Assembly (NCBI GenBank): GCA_026874595.1
Contig: CM049315.1
Location: 37,652,164-37,716,163, forward strand
DNA length: 64,000 nucleotides
Source: Sipunculus nudus
Lineage: Eukaryota > Annelida > Sipuncula > Golfingiida > Sipunculidae
Direction: 5' to 3'
This document shows, piece after piece, positions 1 to 14,329 of the stretch. A program made the translations under genes and the position numbers. The notes below the pieces were generated by a model. It worked only from the letters and a program-made list of their open reading frames with translations. It did no database searches and was not told where the DNA came from. Numbering within the stretch: the stretch's first letter is position 1; each line of letters begins with the position of its first letter.

Positions 1-1048
1 GGCGAGGGACCGCCGAGAGACACCAATCAGCGCCGCGTGCGAGTCGTCCCGGCGATCTACCGTAAGACCAGCAGGCGAGTGGCGGCGGCGCCGTGGCTGA
101 GGCCTCCCCGTACCGACCTGAAACCGGGCCACGCTCGACCTGCACCGGGCAGCCCCCGACCAGAACGGGGGAACCATATTTTATGGCAACCTCCGCATAA
201 TTACAAAACACAGGCAATTTACGTGGGATAACAACCCCGAAGACTCGTAATAGGTAACGTGGACAAGTTGGTGTTAATTTGTATTTATTTTACGTCACAT
301 GGAGGGATTGTGCTTGTATTTTTCAATGCACAGGGCCACATGCATATATATAGGCCATATGATATATTATCTTTATGTTTTTTTTCTGTTGGAAGACCAC
401 TTATCAGCCGGCCAGATTACCCGTTTGTCATGAGACGAAGTCTCCTGTTCATTGCTGAAGTTATAATGGCCATATTGTGAAACAGTGATGTTGAAAAATC
501 TAGTTACCACCATGGCCACGCTCATGTAAGATATAAATTTATATAACAATACTTGCCCAAGACAAAGAATCAAACTAGCCATCGGATACAACCCATAGGT
601 GTTGGTAATACACAGGCTCCGCAGCTGAGGGTACATGGTTTAAATCCCACCAGAGACGCATATTAGAACACAGATGCAAACGGAGACAATTACGTCACTG
701 AGGACGCCATGCCGTGGTCGCTCTAACGCCGAAATAACTCAATCGGTCCGATTTCGTCTGGAAACACAAAATACAAACTAATGGGGCTTTGCGTACATAT
801 AGCTTTACACCCTGAGGGAAAACTTGCCCGCATGGTTTATATTCCTAGTGCAGATTGATTTTTTTTTCAGAAACGCGAATAGCTAGCTTCAAGTCAGTGC
901 TGGACTGGCATACATTTTCGATATGTTGATTAATGCAGACGGAGTGAAACGATTATTGGTGTCTGTGACAGGAATCAATGACAAAAAGCAAAATTTTCAA
1001 AAACTTCACCGCTGAGAGAAAATTGTTCTGTAGCTTTTGAAATCTTTA
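1..1048. other. GC-rich left edge and non-coding spacer
   Basis: The first 180 bases are strongly GC- and CpG-rich in an otherwise AT-rich window; the rest is ordinary AT-rich DNA. The edge could be the end of a promoter island or of a transposable element that starts outside the window. The 64-codon frame at 37-231 is Arg/Pro-rich and explained by base composition. No gene is supportable. Confidence 0.4.
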
Positions 1049-1430
1049 AGCTGTGTTTCCATTCATCCGTAAATCTCGTACGTCTCGTACGCAAAAAATC
1101 GGATCCCTCTTTTTAAGATGAACTGTTTCCATATGTACGCATACTTATCCGCAAAAACGGACAGCATCGAAACGGATCGGTGAGCGATTCATCCGTTTTG
1201 CGGATGGCAAAAATGCCTACATTTTCCAAAAGTGCCCCGGCGCCAGGTGTGATGAGACATATTGACCTTCTTCCTGCCTGTCGTCCTTGCGGTTTCAAAA
1301 GAGGCACGTGAAAGGGTATCCGCAAGAAAAACGTACGTACTTATGGAAACAGTTTTTGCGGACTGGGCGCTATGGAACGTACGTACGTCTTTTGCGGATA
1401 CGTTTTTTGCGGATACATGGAAACACAGCT
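1049..1430. mobile_element. MITE-like inverted-repeat element
   Basis: The ends are a 14-bp perfect inverted repeat (AGCTGTGTTTCCAT, 1049-1062 and 1417-1430), with looser inverted similarity further in built from TATCCGCAAAA and CGTACG pieces. No coding capacity, about 380 bp. Probably a non-autonomous DNA transposon or foldback element. Confidence 0.6.
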
Positions 1431-3735
1431 GAACTCCTTCATCTAGCCTTAATTCATGTTGGTTTCATTACCGGTCACGTGATCAAGATATAACCTGCAA
1501 GGCTATCGCTGACAGTGCGATGGGATATTTCTATTCTTCTGGAAACTGTAGCGGTCAATTTATAGGTTGTTTAGTAAGAAAAAAATTACATTATTTATAG
1601 TTAATTGAATTTAATGAACCAATAACTCCAATCGATTGGCAGCACCAGTGGCACTCTGAACACAATGGAACGCACACAGTATACAGTCAATACATCTCCT
1701 TAATGCGAACGTTTCAACCTATTCCGAGAAAACCACTGAGAACTGAAGATTAAATGATGACTTCGTGAGACTTCTTCATTTAATGCAATAAAAAGAGAAG
1801 AGGTATAGTGAGACTTGTACATTATTTTTGGAATTGTCCATTATTCCGGCAGCCACATTGTTATTGAAGTTTTATAAAGTTCCAGGTTTTGTTTTTTTTT
1901 GTATTAAAAATTTTGTCGTCTGAGGATATACAAGCACGTTTAATACTTACTTTCTTTCATTAGCACTATAAATAACTGAGCTTCTATAGCATGCTTTCAA
2001 TCTTGTCAGAATGCAAAAAGTTCAACGAGAATGTCCGGTCCATTCTTGTGGTGATTACGCTCAGTGGCTACATTGTAATCCTGATAAAATTAATTAGTTT
2101 AAACTAACTCTAACTGACAGTATATGAATAATTATATATATGAAGCACGTGATGTTGAAAATTCGAAGTAGCGCCCACATGCATCAACTTCTAAAAGCCT
2201 GCTTGAGCCAATTTTTATCTATTCATTATATTAACTAACTTAATTTCATTATTTTGCACTTGGACATCAGTTTAGTTTCTTAACAAATACGACAGAATAA
2301 AATGAAGACTTGCTAAACTATTTTTTATAATAATAATAGATAACACCACACCGATGACAGGTATAAAGCTTGTTGTAAATTTTATCATCGGAACAACATG
2401 CCTAAAGATAATAAATTATTAAGCGGGAAATAAAAAAAGTGTATTTCTGACACTTACCACAAAGAATCATATTTTACTTGTTGATGCTCAAGGAACAACT
2501 GAAAATTTTGAAATGTCTAACTCCATTAGTCTCAGAAAATGTAATTTTAATGCGGAGGGCATTTAAATGGTTCACAGCAACAATCTGCTTTCTGCCTTGA
2601 TACACAACCGACAGGTGTCGCTGCGATAGCCCTTCGAAAAAAAAAAACAAATTTGCGATATCTCTGATAACTATTTTATCGAGAAATAAGGGAAAAAAAC
2701 CTATAAGGGCATATACTGTGCCTCATTCTCGATATTTCAAGACAAAAAAAAAATAAAAAAATAACGTGCATGTCCGAGGAGTGACAAGAGAGGATTTCCG
2801 TGATGAAAGTCCAGTGCGACCACCATCAATTATATAATATAAATTAATACATTTCTTCTTAAATGTGGGAATGGCGTATTTAGCAGTAATCCTAATCTCG
2901 ACCAATATTCAAACAGGTTTATGACTGACTTCACCGCCTTAGCGTTATAAGTTAGAATGCATAACGTCCAGGTGAGGAAACTTACCTATGACATAATTAT
3001 AATAACTTACATCACCGAAAAATTTAGATTAGTGAAATTTTACACCTATTTAATAGTGATAATTTTTAATATATTGGACAGATTTGTCTGTGATATATGT
3101 CTGACTGCTACAAACTGTTTCCTTTTTCTATTCCAATGAAAAAATGTGTGACAGATTTGTCTGTGATATATGTCTGACTGCTACAAACTGTTTCTATTTC
3201 TGTTCCAATGAAAAAAATGTGCGACAGTTGAGCGAAGACCACGCCTTAGCGCTATAACTGCTGAAATATGCTATCACTTGTTTGCAACGAATGAAATTCT
3301 CCAATATATAGCGACATGCAAAACACCAAGTCGAACAATGAGAGCATGATTGATGAATCAGGTCTGGTGATTCAATTTAAATCAAAACGGTATTTATATT
3401 CAATAACAAATAACCTGCATGCAATCAAACGTACATATTAGTATGATAATTAAGAATGATCTTATTCACCTGTATGATGCAATTCACAACGTTATTTAAG
3501 GTCAATGAGACTTAACATTTCGAGTCTTGAACCAATTATAAAACAAATTTTTATTTTATACGAGTTGCCAAAAAACTTTTTTTTAAGAATCTGTCAATTT
3601 GTGTTAAATTTTACTAGAATGAAATGATCATGTCTCTTTGAAGAGTATGAATTTTCAATTTCATGAACTAATGCAAACATGGAAACTATATCATTGCTGA
3701 ACTTACTGATAACAGAATTACATGTGCAATGGAAC
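1431..3735. other. Non-coding AT-rich spacer
   Basis: No frame with protein-like composition. A short direct duplication is visible: a segment around 3078-3137 (CAGATTTGTCTGTGATATAT and onward) recurs at about 3151-3211. Nothing else stands out. Confidence 0.5.
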
Positions 3736-4470
3736 TAAACAGGATTGCTCCCACCTGGCTCCTGAAAAAATAGGAATTTTATAGGACCACCTGAGACAAA
3801 CATATACAAGTTCATAGGAATTTTCAGCCAACAATATAGGAAAATATAGGAGTTTTCACTACACAATCCTGGTTTATATGCACGGTAAACTGACATGACC
3901 ATCTATTGTCCAAGCAACAGATCGATGTTTTAGGCCAAAAGAAAAAAGGTTTGGTTCTCAGGAATTTGATTTCATAAATCAGTGCGGGCGGGAGATTTTT
4001 TTTTTACCTTTTTTTTGTATGCTTCGATAAAAATGTCATATGATCAAGGAACTGCATGGTAGATTTTTTTTGCTCAACAGGTAAAATCACTACAAAACAA
4101 AGGAAATCTTATCAAAATTGTATTATTTTATCTTCTTGAAAAATTAAAATCCAATAAAAATTTTTGATGCGGGGGGGGGGGGGGGGAATTGAGTCGGGCG
4201 CTGCCCGAAAACCATACCTTTATTATTTTATTTTGCCTTAGATGGATTAATTTGTAATACTGCAACACATACGTGTAGTGTATACAAAAGTGCTGCATGT
4301 TCAATTATATTGGAAACATGCTTGCATGTGCAGTGAACAAAATATAAGAAAATGATGATCTATATATAAAAAAAAATAGGAAAATACAGGAGACATTTTT
4401 TTATGAAATTATAGAAAAAAATGAAATATAGGTATATAGGAGTCTGCGAGAGCCCTATATATTGTCCTTC
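3736..4470. repeat. Dispersed repeat rich in TATAGGA motifs
   Basis: Contains repeated ATAGGAATTTTCAG and AAATATAGGAG motifs. Part recurs at 8755-9150 in the same orientation, and the 3930-4200 part recurs inverted at about 52430-52690. A run of 16 G lies at 4171-4186. A dispersed family without evident coding. Confidence 0.55.
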
Positions 4471-6220
4471 TAATAATGAATAATTAAATCTTAGCAAACA
4501 CGAAGAAATCGTTAAAAGGGAACCTGCATGACTTTGTGACCAGACCATGAACTCTATTCCTGAAGTTAAAGTATCACGTTTATTTGAAAATACCTGATTA
4601 ATAACAAAGTGAGATCAGAATCTTATGATTTACGCAAAGTATATAAAATATATTTGCGTAAAATATGAATAACACAGAGGAAATGGTTTATGTTTTCATA
4701 TTTGCTTGCAAATAAGCAGCATTTTAGGTTAACCGACTTGCAAATTACTGGCTTCCTTTGTATTTGTTTAAAAAAGGAGCTTTTGTATATATTTTAATGC
4801 AAATACATTAACTGTATAGTGACATCGACGGATTTCGTTCAAACTTTGCATACCAGGGCAGCTAAAGGTTCAGATGACACAATATTTCAGTCTTGTGATG
4901 CACTGTTAATACAGATAGTCAACCCAACACAGCTAACCGAACATTTCTTTGTATCAAAACATTTCTTGGAATTATGTAATAATTAAATGCTGATTAAATC
5001 ATGCTATGTCAGACGTTCCAGCTTCAAGCAGCCGAGTTATGTGGTATAGTAACCAAGTTCATGATTCTCAATGTTGAAAAGTCATGAAAAAGTCTATGTG
5101 AAAACTGCAAGACAGACTTGCCATTTGGATTGTGTTTGTATCTATATATCTAAGGAGCACCCTTCTACAAAGTTAGAACTTTTCACCTTAATCCATGCCC
5201 GGCTGAATGAAATGATTAAGGATAATTGAAAAATAGTAAAAAAAACCCTGTGGGGGAAAGGTCATTAAATTTTGTAAAGGGTCATGTGTGATAATCCTGT
5301 AAAACCTAATATGGTCAAGAGATCTAGAAGCAACATCTCTGATCTTGAAGAGAATTGAATACGAGTACTGGTAACAGCTTTTGAGATACTGCAATGCACA
5401 AGATGGACAGATGGAGCTGATAACATGCATGAGGGCAACCATGGCAACATGATATTATACCATATACTGAAAATAACACAACACCATTATTTCTAATCAG
5501 TTGTTTTAATAAATGCTCGTAAATCAATTATTGCACACTGAATTGTAAATGCATAGGCATATGTGTGTATGTGTAATGACTTTTGTATATTATACAGGTT
5601 CTCAGAACCTAGTGGTGTTGAAATTAAGTACAAATACAATGGAAATAAGTTTGTATTATCAATAATTATAAACACTATGCAACAATAAAAGTTTTATACA
5701 AATTATAATTGAGTATTTGCAAAGGAGGTAATATGCCCCTTATTCAAAAATGGTCTCAAAGACAAAATATATATAAAAGTATTATTACTGAAGTAAACAA
5801 TCTACATTTCATTTAACTAGAATAAAGTGCATGACAATGTATACTGAATGCAGCACCAAATCAATATTGAATTCTATGAACTGGCAAGAGGATTCATTGA
5901 AGTTTTCAACTAATTAGAACATAGAACTTCTTCTGTAAAGCAAACTATGCAGCATGTTACATAGCGACTGAATGTTTTAGGTCTTACATTTTAGCCTTGT
6001 GACCAGAATACCAAATTTGTTAACTCTACATCCCTATTGTAAGAACTGTGTAAAGAACACTAAATTCACAGCTGGCAGGTGGTAGCTAATATGGATATCA
6101 AAACTATCTCAAAAGCAAAATATTATTCCCATTTTCAAACAACACCAGACACCAAAATTTCTATTGCACAATAACCTGGTGGTATATGACTTAGAAACTA
6201 GCTTTATAATATTATTTGCA
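4471..6220. other. Non-coding spacer
   Basis: AT-rich with only short random frames. No gene, RNA or repeat boundary could be supported. Confidence 0.5.
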
Positions 6221-6475
6221 AACAAGAGCACCGCAAATGGTGCATAATATGCTAGAGTGTATCTGGTGACCTCTGACCTCATTAAATATGCATGGATTTT
6301 GCTGGAAATGGAACTAAGGTGAGATATTATACTGACCATTTTTTATGTTGAGTTTGATCAAATTCCATCAATGCCCCTTTAAGTTATCGCAGCGACACTA
6401 AAAGTTAACGGACGGATGGACCGTGGGTATACCATAATATGTCCTGTCATAGGTGGGCGTATAAAAAGTAAATTC
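6221..6475 (+). repeat. Pearl-like element, short copy
   Basis: Begins AACAAGAGCACCGCAAATGG, contains TGACCTCTGACCT (6267-6279), continues through GATATTATACTGACC and ends with a short GGACGGATGGACC microsatellite and GGTGGGCGTATAAAAAG. The same family with three core units lies at 44237-44790. Confidence 0.55.
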
Positions 6476-8750
6476 ACCTTTTTAACGACAAAAAATCAGC
6501 ACCAAAAAATGTTTTTTTTTAATTAATCTGCAAGAAAAGACCAAAAATTCTTCCGTATTCCTTTTTTGCAAATGGCTAAATAATATATATATTTAAGGAA
6601 CATTGCTAGCCTGCGAGTTTTGATACATTTTGAAACAAACAAACTGCACTGTGCTTGTGCATGTCATGATTACAACTGGAATGGCCTCACTGAATATGAA
6701 TATAACAAAATAATGCAAAATAATAACAAATTCATAGGAATGCAATGGTCTTAAAATATACAAATCATATGAACAAATATTATTTTAACATTTACACAAG
6801 CAAAACTCTGTGATAATTGAAACAGTGGAATTATCATTGCAATGCTATTCGTATTTGACATACTGCTAAAACTGATCTCCAACAGATGTTCATTGTCACA
6901 ATGTGACCTACGGTAGATATCAAAAAGGGGTCCAAATATACAGATTGTCGTTATGTTTGATTCTTGATCAGGAATGCCACATTAACCTCTCAAACAGGGG
7001 GGGGGGGGGGGGGGGGGGTCCCCATGTGCTCTTCAAACAATCAGTGGTTCACAGGTCTGGATGAAGTGTATACAAAATAATAACAGTGTACATGAGTATC
7101 CTCCTGTTAGCCAGCACACCCTTCTTGAAGCCAAACTTAATATCAATATCACCTTCTGTATATATGTGTATTGCATATAATTGAACTAAAGTGATACCAG
7201 CCACATTTATAGTGAGTAATAATCTGTTAGTGAAGAAACTGCATGTGAATTTTATCTTGGTCTTAGATGATAACTAATAGTGTGGTATTTTTTAAGACAA
7301 AGAATGATTTTTTGATGTTTTACATAATGGCACCAACAATACAAACCTCAAGGAACAAGATGAACTGAGACATACAATTGTAAATGTACAGAAGCTTAGC
7401 CCATCGGGATACATTCACAAATGTAATAAACAAAGGAAAACAAAAAGGAATGTTGTTAAATGTTCCATATTGGTTCACTTTTGACCCACATATTTATCAA
7501 CCCACATCACCCCCCACCCCCCCTATTAGCCTCCTCTTCCTACAAGGGAGGCTTATTAACGTAACCCTGTGTCATCATAATACCATTTTTCTAAAAGAAA
7601 GTGAATCAATGTGAACTTTTCACATCCAGATTTTGTTCTACAATATTTCATATACCCTGCTTATCCTCATTATGCAAAATGAAAATAAGAAATAACAGTA
7701 TATGCATAAAGATCAAAATGTAACTGGAAAGAAGTATTCAAAATGAATGAGTATTTTGAGCAAATATTTGTTCTAAAGTATCATTACTTTTGCAGAACTG
7801 CTGTTACTCATCTAATGCAGGTGCATATGCTTATTCTGTGAGACACTGCAGTTGCTATTATGATTTTGATAAAATGTGTAACATTATAAAACAGTGAAGA
7901 CAGCGTATGTGAGAAGAATACCATATCTATAGCCTCAGTTACACAGAGAGTGAAAAGTTGAAAAGTATCCATGAAAAATGTCTTACATTAAGTACATCAT
8001 GGAGTTACTAGTATAATGGTTATAACTGAGTCATGAATTCATGACTACACACAGTGCAGAATGGGATATACTGGCATAATGCTTTCCAGTCTGAGATAGG
8101 AATTTTAAGGTATAACACTATACCAATAATGTAAAATACAAAAAGTTGCAATGCTCCAATGAATGCATAGCTGTAGGTTTACTACTGCAAGCTGTTAAAC
8201 TGACAAAAAACATGAGTATTTTTGAGTATTTGAAGAGTACATGTGTGAGTATTAAAGATGAAGTACATGACTTACAGGTAATTTTTCTTTCATACCATTA
8301 TTTATTCCGCAAGTATTTTTAATTTGGAAGCAATACATAATCATACACTTTCTCTTTGTTAATTAAAATCATCTCCTTTGACTACTTTATTCATATAATT
8401 ATTGTTTGGACACTACATCACATGTGATTATAAGTATAAATGTATGACATTTACTTCATAAACCAGCCTAAAAATGGCAGGAATATAATATACAGATCTA
8501 ACATGTGCAGTCAATTCTCAGCCTGACATTAAGGATTCCAGTAAATTATATTGCACATTATGCACAAAGCTGCAGATACCATGCTCTTAGTTACCCTGTG
8601 TTTTACATCTCCAATATCCAGACCTTGTCATTTGTACTCAAACTAGTGTACTGCTGATAAAGTTTTTCATTGTAGTCTTTGTGCAATTATAGTTTTGTTT
8701 TTATATAACTGTCCATAGGTGCATGACTGTAATATATTACGGCTCTCACT
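6476..8750. other. Non-coding spacer with poly-G tract
   Basis: AT-rich, no supportable gene. A run of 22 G at 6997-7018 interrupts it, and C-rich strings lie near 7503-7530. The 76-codon frame at 7384-7614 includes that low-complexity run and is not convincing. Confidence 0.45.
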
Positions 8751-8754
8751 GAGG

Positions 8755-9150
8755 TTTTGAAGAAATATAGGAATTGTACAGCAGCATTTAACTTTCACCA
8801 AGCTTTGCAAAAATATAGGAATGTAACAGGAGCATTAGAGACACAAATATAGGAGTTTATAGGAATTTTCAGTCAAAGTATAGGGAAAATACGTGATTTT
8901 AGGAATTTTCAGTCAAAGTATAGGGAAAATATAGGAGTTTCCACAGCAGAATCATGGTTTACTTAGTAACCTACCATGACCATCAGTTTCCTAAGCATCG
9001 TCTAACATTCTCCATCACTGATTTAAATAGCATTGGCTGCAACATTTATAAGTAGAATTCTATTGTTAAAAGTCACATGTAATTTAAATATGTTATATAA
9101 ATATATAGGAAATTACAAGAGACAACTTTACATAAGAAAATATGGAAAAT
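8755..9150. repeat. Second copy of the TATAGGA-rich dispersed repeat
   Basis: Shares with 3736-3930 the segments TATAGGAATTTTCAG, AAATATAGGAGTTT and the following CATGGTTTA and ACCATGACCATC. A 40-bp piece is itself duplicated at about 8855-8935. Confidence 0.55.
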
Positions 9151-10810
9151 ATACAAGTCGGTGGAAGTCCTGAAAAATGGGAAGAAATCACAAATTGAAA
9201 TCTGATATTAAATAATCTTAAAGTATTCAAGGATGAGGATCCAAAATATGAATTTAAGTAGAGGGATTTTGGGTTAGTTATGGGTATGAAACTCTAGGTA
9301 CTGAATAGCAGCCATGGGCCAGCCAGGCACCAATGGGGTTAATTTTACTCTCCTTTTTTTATTATTACAACAGTAACCTGACACAATCTATTTAATGTCT
9401 GCACTTTCTGGCTTACTCTGAACATATGGTAATAAACTGTAGGTAATTCCTGTTCAGAACAGTTTTAATAATGCCTTTAAGACAGTTGTATGAGCTTGTT
9501 GACCTACAAACTGTTAGTATGGTTCATGCACAAATAAATGTTATAAAAGTGAAAATAAACAAAACAAGCATCCCACATGCAGTGGGATTGGCATTTTGTG
9601 GCCTATTTTGATAAAAGGTTCAATGAACTATCTTTAGTTAATAGACCTCAGATTAAGCAAAAGGCCCCTTTAAGTTTCTTCTCAACCAGATTTTTATCAG
9701 CTTTGAGCTATGCATTTATAATAAATTGCTTTCATGATTAAAAAAAAATTGTAACCTACACTACATGAAATGACAACCATACTTGTTTTAAACTTGAGTT
9801 AATCGTACTTATCTGGTCATTGGCAACAAAGTGATTACAGTTAATTTTTAAATATTAAATATTCTGGTAAAATATTTTGAATGTATCTTAAATGACAATG
9901 CTGCATCTCTGAATTGCAAATTACTGATTATGGAGTTGTATATATATTTAATTCCTTTAATAATTGAAGCTAAACATTCAAGGAAATGCTGGCAAACCAC
10001 TGGAGACATCTGGTGATGAAAATAGAAATCACATTTCCATCCCTTTAACAGACTTGATCCTCCAAGGCATTTACTGGACATGCTGTGTGTTCACTGGTGC
10101 ATTTAGAGTCACATGATCTAAGTGGTTGAGCCAATCAATGTTTCAGCTACAAAGAAAGAAAGTTAACAGATTAACTTAATTTAGTGTCTCCTTATGATTT
10201 ATAAAACCTGAAGACAATAAAATTATTTCAGTGTCCATCTGCCTATACATTATTTCTATAAACGCCAAACTAGTAATGGAATCACACAAGAAATTGTAAA
10301 AAAAAAGGCAAAAGTAAAAATAAGAAAGACAGCAAGAAAAAGTTAAAGAAAGAAAAAGAATTGCATATCCACATGTAATGTACAGCAAATGAAGACATAC
10401 ATGAATTGGACATAACATAAAGTTTCAAATACTCAGTTATTATAAATGTGATATGCATTTTATCTATATAACATATAAAGAATCATAAAGTGAAACAAAT
10501 ACAAAGTGAAACTAGTACAAATCATGTCAGGTTCATATTGGGACACCTTGACATTACTGAGATGGTTGTTTATATATATATCTCAAAGGCACCATAGAAA
10601 TTTCAAAGTGTAAATTTCTCCAATGCATGGTAACAAATAGAGTAAAATATACATTATTACACAGGGATATACTAATCATGTGGCTGATGAGAGAACTGAC
10701 CTCTGAATCTAAAAACTTCTAGTTAATTTATGTAATTCACTTAAGGCATTATAATACCAAAACTGACTTTCTAAAAGTTTTACATTATTTCACAAATACC
10801 CTTTTCTGAC

Positions 10811-10841
<31 letters not shown>

Positions 10842-13150
10842 TGAAAGGATAATTTAACAGTAATTTACAGCATTTTGGTACTGCATGTTACAGTTAAAAA
10901 ACTAAAATTGTAGGAAAACGTTATTTTCAGGAAAAAGAAAGAAAAAAGAACTGAGGCCAAACAGTTGGAATAAGTCAGAAAAGTAAAATCAGCCTGCAGT
11001 AAATAAAATCAACTATTCATTGGTTCATTCCTATGGTACCTGTCAATCATTCAATGCTACAACTATTAAGGAATCCCTAGTGAAGGGAACACAGCTCAAC
11101 TTCTTCCATATAAGGACTGATCTTCTCACACAAAAACTCAAACACAATTACAAATGCATACATGCCAATTTTGTCTGCAATCTCTCTTTTATATCAGAAT
11201 GGCTAAGATCTGACCTTAAATGTGGTGACTTAATCATTAGGATATCAGAACGAAAGAGTAAGTGAAACAATAGCAGGTGTAAGTATGTGTATCATGTCAA
11301 GTTTCATGTGTTATGGTCAATAAAAAAGCAATACAACTAAATACACTTTTTCAGTTATACACAAATGTAACAAAGGCATGCAGTTTGAAAAACAATATGA
11401 TTTCCTGTGTGTTCAGCACACACTGAAAATGTAAATATTCATGTATACATGACATGAGTAATTGAGAAATGAAGGGCCATTAGTACAGTTTACAAAATCA
11501 GTACACATACCTACAAGCTCTGAAATGGTATATAAATCTGATATTCTCAACAGCTGAAGGAATGCCTGCAAAATCTTCAACAAATTAGGCCTAAAAATTA
11601 AACTGTGTTATGAATAAACCTTAAAGTAAAAACTTTAACAATAGATTAACAAAACCATGAATTTTTTCTCCTATATACCTACAGTATAATGAAATATCTG
11701 ACCAAACAGTCAAGGTTTATGATTAATATAAAACATGAAATAACAGAAAATCAAAATTTAAATAATTATTTTGATGGTTAGATAATTATGATAATATTTT
11801 CAATTGTAAAACCTATAATAAACTTTTCAGGAATTATTGACTAACAAAACTGAGTCACTTCTTGGTGCCTTTGACCTCTCATCTTTAACCCATAAACCAG
11901 AACTGGTAAAGAATTTCCCATGGCACAGTATAACAAAACATCATGTAAGAACTCAATATTTCCCTGGACGCAATGGTCACAAGGTCTTGCACACTAAAAC
12001 CAAAGCCATTTCACCTGAGCTTGGTGTAAATACTAAGCCAACCATCTTGCTATAAATAATTTGTATTTGGGTGTGGTCCAAAAAGCGTTCCACACCCAAC
12101 ATTATCAATTCACATTCCCTTGCCACCAAAATGTCTTCTCAAATAGAATGCTGTCGTCAGAGTTCTTTTGTGTCACATTAAACCCTGACAGGGTAATTTC
12201 TTAAAGTTTCTCGAAACTGCTCATGTGGGCTACTATTTTGCATACATAATTAAATCTGGATATCACTGGTTGCATGTTGAAACTATGGGTAAACAAATAG
12301 TACTTCTAATGCTACATTCTGGACTTTCCTTAAAAATATGAAAAGGGGCACTGAAATCAGAGTTATGCAATAAAAGCTAAGGTTCGGACTGGAAGGGCAA
12401 ATGTGACAGGAAAAACACTTTTCTGTGTGTGCAAGTGGTAAGATTTGCTTTCTTTTTTGAAACTCAAGGAACAAACAAGGGTCCTTATTGGTCACTGTGA
12501 AGATAAAGCTGAGAGGAAGAGGTAATATATTCAATGATTGATTGATATGATTTGTTTGTATTGATGAGTAAGTAATTATTGCAAATAATATATTGTGACC
12601 TGACCATGTGTTTCCTTATGTTAAAACTGAAGCAGCTTGTAAACATAAGATCCATACTATTATTGTGATCATTGGTTGGCTTTTAGATAATTTGTTGATA
12701 GTTCAGTAGTTTACACACTAGTTCAATCAGATCCTATTGTTTTTATTGTATTTTATTGCATTTTTTTTCAATTTTATCAAATGTATACAGGTGCTAGGAC
12801 TTGCTTGGTGGGGGGGGGGGGGGCAGGGGGGGGGGGGAGGGAATATGGGAGTTACAACATCCATGAGTAAGCATACATGATATGAAACTTAATTCAACAG
12901 TGCTTGGAAGTGACATGGGAATAACTGTCAACCTGTTACAGCAGGGGGGGTCTCAAAGTGATGCTTTACAAATCAGCTTTGAGCAGGCAGAGCAACATTG
13001 AACAGAAGTGGGCTGTCTGGAGATTGACGAAGCAAGTAAATACAATAGAGCCTCTGAAAAATTAAAAAAAAATAGCCTAATTTTTTAGTTTTTATATTCA
13101 CATTTCAGTCTTTAACAGATTTGATCCTTCTGTGCACCTCCTGTGAAAAT
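9151..13150. other. Non-coding spacer with simple repeats
   Basis: No gene. Holds a CA microsatellite (10809-10841) and two G runs near 12810-12837. A 120-bp stretch around 9555-9675, ending AAGGCCCCTTTAAG, is related to one at 47050-47170. A stretch at 12170-12300 is related to 16720-16860 (both with CATGTCAAAATTATGG-like ends). These are dispersed repeat fragments. Confidence 0.4.
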
Positions 13151-13760
13151 TGAATCAAACATACTTACAGGGGGGAAAATGTGCCATCATCAAAGTTGGG
13201 CAAAATTAAAGGTACTGATTTTACATTTATGCTTATAACTTGAGTATTTCAAAAATTTTGACCTAATTTCTGGTAAACAATTAAAACTAAATTGAATATA
13301 GTTATATGCTTGAAATGGTCTCTATAGCTTGAAAAATTATGTTAAGTGAGTAAATATCTTTCCTGATTTTTTAAATAAGTGCATTATGTTTGGGCCAATA
13401 ATTTTTTTATTTTATGTAATACTAACCTAATTCCTTGCCTGTTCACAGGAAATATATAGGAGTAAATTAATGATTTATATGAGGAAAAACAGACAACGGG
13501 TTTCGATATTAGGCAGTCCTTAAGTGTGATAATAGGATTTTGATGAAAAATGGGAGGATTTTCCTTAATATCTCGAAGGAGCGAAGTCACAGTGACCCAG
13601 TTCTTGGTTTGGTAGATCTTGGGGACATCTAACAGTATGCCAAATATCTGATTTGTAGGTTCAATGATTTAAAACGTGCCAGTTTAATGGACAGACAGCC
13701 GATAGACAAAGAACCATCACTATAGCTCAGTTGACGAATAGTCAGCTTAGTTAAAAATTG
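13151..13760 (+). repeat. Pearl-like element (ATCTCGAAGGAGCGAAGTC core)
   Basis: Core similar to 42900-43430 and 43600-44110 (shared GTGCATTATGTTTGGGCC, GATATTAGGCAGTC, GGGGACATCTAAC), followed by a short GGACAGACAG tract and the tail CTATAGCTCAGTTGAC ... GTCAGCTTAG. Non-coding dispersed family. Confidence 0.65.
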
Positions 13761-14329
13761 TTAACTGTGTATATAAACTGTAACATTTTTCTTGGTTATT
13801 TCATTGAATTTCCTTACAACTTTGTTAATTCTGTGTGCAAACTGTAACTTTTGGTTACTTCATAAAAATGCCTCAATTGTAGTGATGCAGTTCTCTGATC
13901 AAACATCAGAACCTTATTTATAGATCTTTAGTTTTTAATGCCTCATGCTGGTACCAGTTGTTAAGCAAAAAAAAAATCAAGTTATTAATCCTGCTATTAA
14001 ATCCTCAGATTGTTCTGGTCTAGACTTCTGGACATGTCTTAGTAACCATCAAGTCTTGTTGCTCAATTTTCATGTTTTTCCTGTATGTCTTTGATATTTG
14101 TTCAGGGATGGAGTTTCAGTTATTGACCTAGATGTTTTTGTCTTGGTCAAAACCTTTTGAGAGCCCTGTCAAAGCAGCATCACCAGTAGTTCTTTTTAAA
14201 TGGTTTTGTCTCAGACTTGGTGGTTTGAACCTTGTTTATCTTCCTGGTTTGGTTTTGGTCATATGTCAATAGTGGATCTGGCTTGTGTGTTGGTAGGTCA
14301 GGGTGCTGATCATTATGATTCTCATCTTG

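Noticed and set aside
600-660. tRNA-like text GGTTTAAATCC
   Set aside because: The bases around the would-be T loop do not pair into T or acceptor stems.
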